DNA from: Candidatus Sulfidibacterium hydrothermale
GTDB lineage: Bacteria > Bacteroidota > Bacteroidia > Bacteroidales > F082
Assembly (NCBI RefSeq): GCF_020149915.1
Contig: NZ_CP083760.1
Location: 1,116,001-1,180,000 of the forward strand
DNA: 64,000 nt
Direction of reading: 5' to 3'
The position numbers were made by a program, and so were the translations under genes. This document shows, piece by piece, positions 60,267 through 64,000 of the stretch; the stretch's first letter is position 1; each line of letters begins with the position of its first letter. The notes beneath the pieces are model-generated. The model was not told the DNA's origin. It did no database searches and saw only the letters and a list, made by a program, of their open reading frames with translations.

Positions 60267-60672
60267 AACTGGTCATTGGTCACTGGTGATTGGTTGATTT
60301 TCAATGCTTTATTCGCATTTCCATTGTCGTCCTGAACGGAGTGAAGCGAAGTGAAGGATCTCAAAAGACTGGCAGTAGTTAAAATAGATTCTTCGCGTTG
60401 CTCAGAAGGACAAAAGAAGTTGATTTTTGGGATTTTTTTGTGATTTGCTTTTTTGCTTTTTGGAATTTCAAACTGGTCATTGGTCACTGGTGGTTGGTTG
60501 ATTTTCAATACTTTATTCGCATTTCCATTGTCGTCCTGAACGGAGCGAAGCGAAGTGAAGGATCTCAAAAGACTGGCAGTAGTTAAAATAGATTCTTCGC
60601 GTTGCTCAGAAGGACAAAAGAAGTTGATTTTTGGAATTTTTTTGTGATTTGATTTTTTGTTTTTTGGGATTT
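60267..60672. repeat. 204-bp tandem duplication with palindromic copies 3 and 4
   Basis: Units start at 60267 and 60471 (AACTGGTCATTGGTCACTGG). Each contains a GTCCTGAACG-type palindrome (60324-60413 and 60528-60617). The unit length is divisible by three, which makes an artificial minus-strand open frame. The units differ by only a few bases. Confidence 0.88.
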
Positions 60673-60763
60673 CCCACTTCAGGCACTTCAAACTTTAGGC
60701 ATTTTAAGTCCTTAGATGTCTAATGTTCTGAAGGAACGATTTTTTTAGCTTCGGGTAGAAAAT

Positions 60764-62515
60764 TTATTGTCCGGCTTTTTTTCTTCCGTATTTTCTTTTA
60801 CGCCATACCGTAAATGCAAAAGCAAAAAGGAGAATCATCAGTAACGGACCTGCCACGTTGATCAATTGCCATTGCAATGCCTGATTGTTGACTTTGGTTT
60901 TGTCGAGCAGGCGTAATTTGAATTCACGTGTACGCAAAGCGATCAGGCCGGGGCCGTCGGTAAGTTCATTCAGCGCATTTAGAATAAAATCTTTATTTCC
61001 GTAAGTCTGCCGGGTAAACTGATTGTATCCTAAAGGCAGAGAATAACCATCGGGGATTTTAAGCTGGCTGAGTAAAACGTCACCGTCCGAAACCACGATC
61101 ATTTGTGTAGGTACACTTTGTTTTTTAAACGGAAATAGCTTGCTTTTTAAGCCGGAAACCAACCGGTTTTGAAAATCGGAAGGGAATTTCCCGCTGAGCA
61201 GCACAGCTACAAAACGTGCAGGACCTCTAAAAAACTGCGGAGAGGGCTTGGCGCGCAGAATAGCCAGGCTGATGATGCCCGGAACTTTTTCTACGCCGCA
61301 ATAAGGCGATGTTTTTAACAGAACGGTTTTCTTTATTCCTTTTACTGAAAGCGTGTCGATACTGCTGGCAAAGTCCATTTCAATGCTGTTTAAATTGCGT
61401 ACGACCGGATTTTTTGAGCGAGGCGTAACCAGTAAATAATAATACCACGGAAGAAGCTGAACCTGAGCCTGCCCGCCAATTTCTCCGGTTCGCACGGGAA
61501 TGGGTACCGCATTTAAATCCAACAACAGGTCTTTGTTAAGCCGTACGCCGTAAGTAAATAACATTTCCTGCAATCCAAGGTTCAGGTCGATAGAAACCGT
61601 TGTTTCCGCCATTTTGATGCTGTCCATGCTGGCTAAAACCGGGTCGATCAGCCAAAGTACTTTCCCGCCGTACATGATGTATTGGTCGATCATTAGTTTT
61701 TCTTTTTCGGAGAAAGGCTTTTGCGGTTTGGCTATGATCAAAGCCCGGTAACGGGGGAGAATACTGCCTTTTCGTTTTTGCAACAAAGCATTGGGAATTG
61801 TGTCAATGCGGACAAACTTCAGGTCATAATTTTCATGAAGTGTGTTCATGATGTCGGTTACTCTTTTTCCACGGGGTTCACCCTGTCCGATGAGATAAGC
61901 TACGGCTGGTTTTTTTATTTGTTCCAGTTGGTGAATGGCGTTGACAAAAACAAATTCCAGATTTTCGATGGAGTGGTTGAGTACCTGGTCCGGAGGAATA
62001 TTTCGTTCATTACTCAGTAAGGACACCGCAATTTCCCGGTCGTGATATTGAAGAAGGGCTCCGGGGAAAATGGTTTGTTGTTCCATTCCGTTTTTGGTTT
62101 TTACCTGTAAGTTGGTGGGAATAAGTCCTTTGTCCATGAGTTGACGGTAAAAAGCCACTCTTTTTTTAGGATCGGAAGATTTCGACGGATTGACAAAACG
62201 GAAACGCACCTGGCGCTGATAAGCCTGTAGTTCTTCCAGCATTTCGCGTGTTTCCACGGCAAGACGCTGAAATCCGGGGGGGAATTTTCCTTTCAGATAA
62301 ACAGTAATGGTAAGCGGGTCATCCAGTTTTTTTAAAATCTGTTTTGAAACATCGGCAAGCGTAAAACGTTTGTCGGTGGTAAGGTCAATTCGTGTAAAAT
62401 AGAAAGATCCCAGCCAGTTGGCCGCAATGATCAGGATGATGACCCATAGAAACCGCCGGCGGTACCGGCGTTCAATCTTTTTACCGGGAAGTTGGACCTT
62501 TTTTTTCATTTCCAT
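60764..62515 (-). CDS. gldG: Gliding-associated ABC transporter component GldG
   Basis: This 583-residue protein has an N-terminal membrane helix (about 25-45), a GldG/ABC-auxiliary domain in the periplasm (about 50-540, with DLTTDKRFTLADVSKQILKKLDDPLTITVYLKG), and a C-terminal helix (about 555-575). It overlaps gldF by 10 bp. GldF/G and the ATPase GldA form an ABC complex needed for gliding in Flavobacterium, but GldF/G also occur in non-gliding species. gldA is not seen here. Confidence 0.9.
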   Translation of the reverse strand: MEMKKKVQLPGKKIERRYRRRFLWVIILIIAANWLGSFYFTRIDLTTDKRFTLADVSKQILKKLDDPLTITVYLKGKFPPGFQRLAVETREMLEELQAYQRQVRFRFVNPSKSSDPKKRVAFYRQLMDKGLIPTNLQVKTKNGMEQQTIFPGALLQYHDREIAVSLLSNERNIPPDQVLNHSIENLEFVFVNAIHQLEQIKKPAVAYLIGQGEPRGKRVTDIMNTLHENYDLKFVRIDTIPNALLQKRKGSILPRYRALIIAKPQKPFSEKEKLMIDQYIMYGGKVLWLIDPVLASMDSIKMAETTVSIDLNLGLQEMLFTYGVRLNKDLLLDLNAVPIPVRTGEIGGQAQVQLLPWYYYLLVTPRSKNPVVRNLNSIEMDFASSIDTLSVKGIKKTVLLKTSPYCGVEKVPGIISLAILRAKPSPQFFRGPARFVAVLLSGKFPSDFQNRLVSGLKSKLFPFKKQSVPTQMIVVSDGDVLLSQLKIPDGYSLPLGYNQFTRQTYGNKDFILNALNELTDGPGLIALRTREFKLRLLDKTKVNNQALQWQLINVAGPLLMILLFAFAFTVWRKRKYGRKKAGQ

Positions 62516-63237
62516 TTCCTCCTTCCCAAAAGATAAATGCTGCTGTAAAGAAAAAGAATATCCAGGCTGAGGAAGTAGATCACATCGCGGGTGTCAATCA
62601 CACCGCGGCTCATGGAGGCGTAGTGTGCGCTGATTCCCAGTTGTTGGATAAAAAGCGCATTACGGCCAAAAAAAGGAGCGATAAAATCAAATCCCATGTA
62701 CATAAAAGCGCTGATGACGACTGCCGTTAAAAAGGCGATAACCGGATTGCGCGAAAGTGCGGAAGCAAAAATTCCTGTTGTTGTAAAAGCTGCTCCAAGA
62801 AAAAGCAACCCGATGAAGGAGCCCCAAAATCCGCCGGAGTCAATATCGCCTTTCGGAAAACCCAGCTGCCAGACCGAGAAGTAATAAATCAGGGTGGGGA
62901 GGAGCGCAAAAACCACCAGTGTGAAAGCCGCAAAAAATTTGGCTGTGATAATCCGGCTGTCACTGACAGGGCGTACCAACAGTAACTCGATGGTGCCACT
63001 GCGCTGTTCTTCAGCAATGCTGTTCATGGTAACAGCCGGTACAAGAAAAAGAAAAACAAACGGGGCCAGAGAAAAGAGTCCGTATAAATTGGCATAACCG
63101 TTTTCCAGTACGTTCATCTGGCCAGGAAGCACCCACAAAAACAAACCGGTGACTGTTAAAAAAACAGCAATTACAATCCACCCTGTCAGGTTTCCAAGAA
63201 ATCCGAGAATTTCTTTTTTGTACAATGCACCCATCAC
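62506..63237 (-). CDS. gldF: Gliding-associated ABC permease GldF
   Basis: This 243-residue permease has about six membrane helices and the ABC-2 type motif MNSIAEEQRSGTIELLLVRPVSDSRIITAKF, diagnostic for GldF. It overlaps gldG by 10 bp, giving a coupled pair. It would form the membrane channel of the complex. The gap between it and the divergent sigma gene (63238-63403) likely holds both promoters. Confidence 0.92.
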   Translation of the reverse strand: MMGALYKKEILGFLGNLTGWIVIAVFLTVTGLFLWVLPGQMNVLENGYANLYGLFSLAPFVFLFLVPAVTMNSIAEEQRSGTIELLLVRPVSDSRIITAKFFAAFTLVVFALLPTLIYYFSVWQLGFPKGDIDSGGFWGSFIGLLFLGAAFTTTGIFASALSRNPVIAFLTAVVISAFMYMGFDFIAPFFGRNALFIQQLGISAHYASMSRGVIDTRDVIYFLSLDILFLYSSIYLLGRRKWK

Positions 63238-63388
63238 TGCGGTTTTTTAGAAAACGCAAAAATACGGTTTTTCGCACCTGCCGGAAAAAATTCTTTTCCT
63301 GTTGTTTCTGGCGGTTTATTTTCTTTAAATCCGGTTTGGTATTTTTTTTGTCGTACTGTTTTTAGCTTAAAATTATCATTGACAAAGA

Positions 63389-63395
63389 AAGGAGG
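63389..63395 (+). promoter_or_regulatory. Strong Shine-Dalgarno sequence
   Basis: AAGGAGG lies 8 nt before the ATG at 63404. Such a complete sequence is unusual next to the other starts in this window, which have only A-rich leaders, and it fixes the start of the sigma-like gene. Confidence 0.7.
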
Positions 63396-63403
63396 AAGAA
63401 AAA

Positions 63404-64000
63404 ATGACAGTTCAAATGCAAAATACAAAAGAAAAATTAAACGAACTGAATACACATAAAGCGGCAGGAAACCAGGCTGCATTCAACAAGATACTGTTTG
63501 AATTTATGCCCCATTTCCGGAAAGTAATTCATCATAAAATCCGGCAAATGGAATTCCGGGGTGAATTGCCGAAAAACATGTATTCGGCACAGGGACTTGT
63601 GGATGAAGTTTACCTGAGAATTTTCCGGGAACAAAACCGGGAACCTTATGACGAAAATTATCTGAAAGCGCGCATGTTTGGCATTGCCAAAAAGATATTG
63701 AATGAGTGGAAAGAAAAAGAATCGGGTGAACGTGCCCGGATTTCCACAGAAACGCTTTGGGAAAACGAGATGAAAGCGTTGGATGAGCAATATGTGGTGG
63801 ATGCCGAAGGAGAGCTGGTGCTACTCGAAGAGCTGGATGACATCTCTTACCATCAGGATGAATATGGAGAAAACCTGATCCTGATTGAAGAAGACCAGAT
63901 TGAAGAGATTGCCCAGGCGTTGGCTTTGAAAGATAACGATGAGCCACTGACCGAAACAGAGAAAAAACGGTTAGGAAAAGCTTATTCTGATTTGCCCGAG
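63404..64000 (+). CDS. Sigma-70-like factor, 3' end outside the window
   Basis: The 199 visible residues include a sigma region 2-like helix set (about 20-105: AAFNKILFEFMPHFRKVIHHKI ... ENYLKARMFGIAKKILNEWKEKE). A long acidic linker follows (about 125-175), and then the start of a region 4-like part (LTETEKKRLGKAYSDLPE) at the window end. The linker is longer and more acidic than in usual ECF factors. The gene is not complete here, so region 4 cannot be checked. It is divergent from gldF. Confidence 0.72.
   Translation, partial: MTVQMQNTKEKLNELNTHKAAGNQAAFNKILFEFMPHFRKVIHHKIRQMEFRGELPKNMYSAQGLVDEVYLRIFREQNREPYDENYLKARMFGIAKKILNEWKEKESGERARISTETLWENEMKALDEQYVVDAEGELVLLEELDDISYHQDEYGENLILIEEDQIEEIAQALALKDNDEPLTETEKKRLGKAYSDLPE

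Noticed and set aside
60267-60672. Possible CRISPR-like array
   Set aside because: Only two long tandem units exist, with no short direct repeats, spacers or cas genes.
60203-60691. 162-residue minus-strand ORF with an internal repeat
   Set aside because: It is created by the 204-bp tandem duplication of intergenic repeats; length divisible by three keeps the frame open. No start context or domain supports it.

Overview
The window is a piece of a Bacteroidota (Bacteroidetes) chromosome. Supporting signs are type IX secretion (PorD-like protein, C-terminal sorting domains, a gingipain-family protease), gliding-type GldF/GldG, TonB-dependent receptors with N-terminal carboxypeptidase-like domains, A-rich ribosome-binding regions, and many promoters of the TTTG / TAnnTTTG type. 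The exact family cannot be told from the sequence. Nitric oxide reduction, a divergent HypD and a fused lactate/glycolate-type oxidase suggest a low-oxygen or facultative lifestyle (inference).

Layout. 1-6250: 5'-truncated priA, a 2-Cys peroxiredoxin, then an Rrf2 regulator and quinol-type nitric oxide reductase. 6249-12142: a nickel/cobalt region with nikR and a TonB receptor in one unit, divIC, a CbiM-CbiN-CbiQ fusion and CbiO. 12146-16607: TPR protein, Omp85-like protein, CBS protein, tRNA-Leu and tRNA-Gly. 16793-24485: mutS, a C25 protease, a LolC/E permease and tatC. 24720-30905: a cobalamin-riboswitch operon with two type IX-sorted surface proteins, a BtuB-like receptor and a BtuG-like lipoprotein. 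31150-40902: hydrolases, a ribbon-helix-helix/PH-like/SPFH trio, a dynamin-like GTPase, an AAA/DUF4143 ATPase between two 116-bp direct repeats, two thioredoxins, RNase Z and an outer-membrane-type protein. 40962-45971: lplA, a fused FAD/Fe-S oxidase and divergent hypD. 46193-47852: a promoter, a 22-codon cysteine-rich leader ORF, a terminator and a cysteine desulfurase-type gene. 47853-49010: repeat-rich DNA with a 44-residue lipoprotein gene. 49011-54435: ung, a KAS III enzyme and the bamD-omega-coaBC-porD block. 54664-58873: a TPP-riboswitch TonB receptor, pyrD and a DUF5606-type gene. 59114-64000: a TPR protein, repeats, gldF/gldG and the start of a sigma-70-like factor.

How the genes work together. 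Four modules can be read from sequence: nitric oxide sensing and removal; Ni/Co uptake from outer membrane to cytoplasm; vitamin uptake under B12 and TPP riboswitches; and cell-envelope assembly and type IX secretion. The most unusual regulatory feature is the cysteine-codon leader plus terminator ahead of the desulfurase gene, which looks like a translation-coupled attenuator.

Repeats are abundant. There is a three-copy dispersed palindrome (9271, 46099, 54601), four copies of a GTCCTGAACG-type palindrome, two copies of a ~230-bp intergenic block, a 204-bp tandem duplication, and the direct repeats around the ATPase gene. No CRISPR array, transposase, integrase or rRNA gene was seen.
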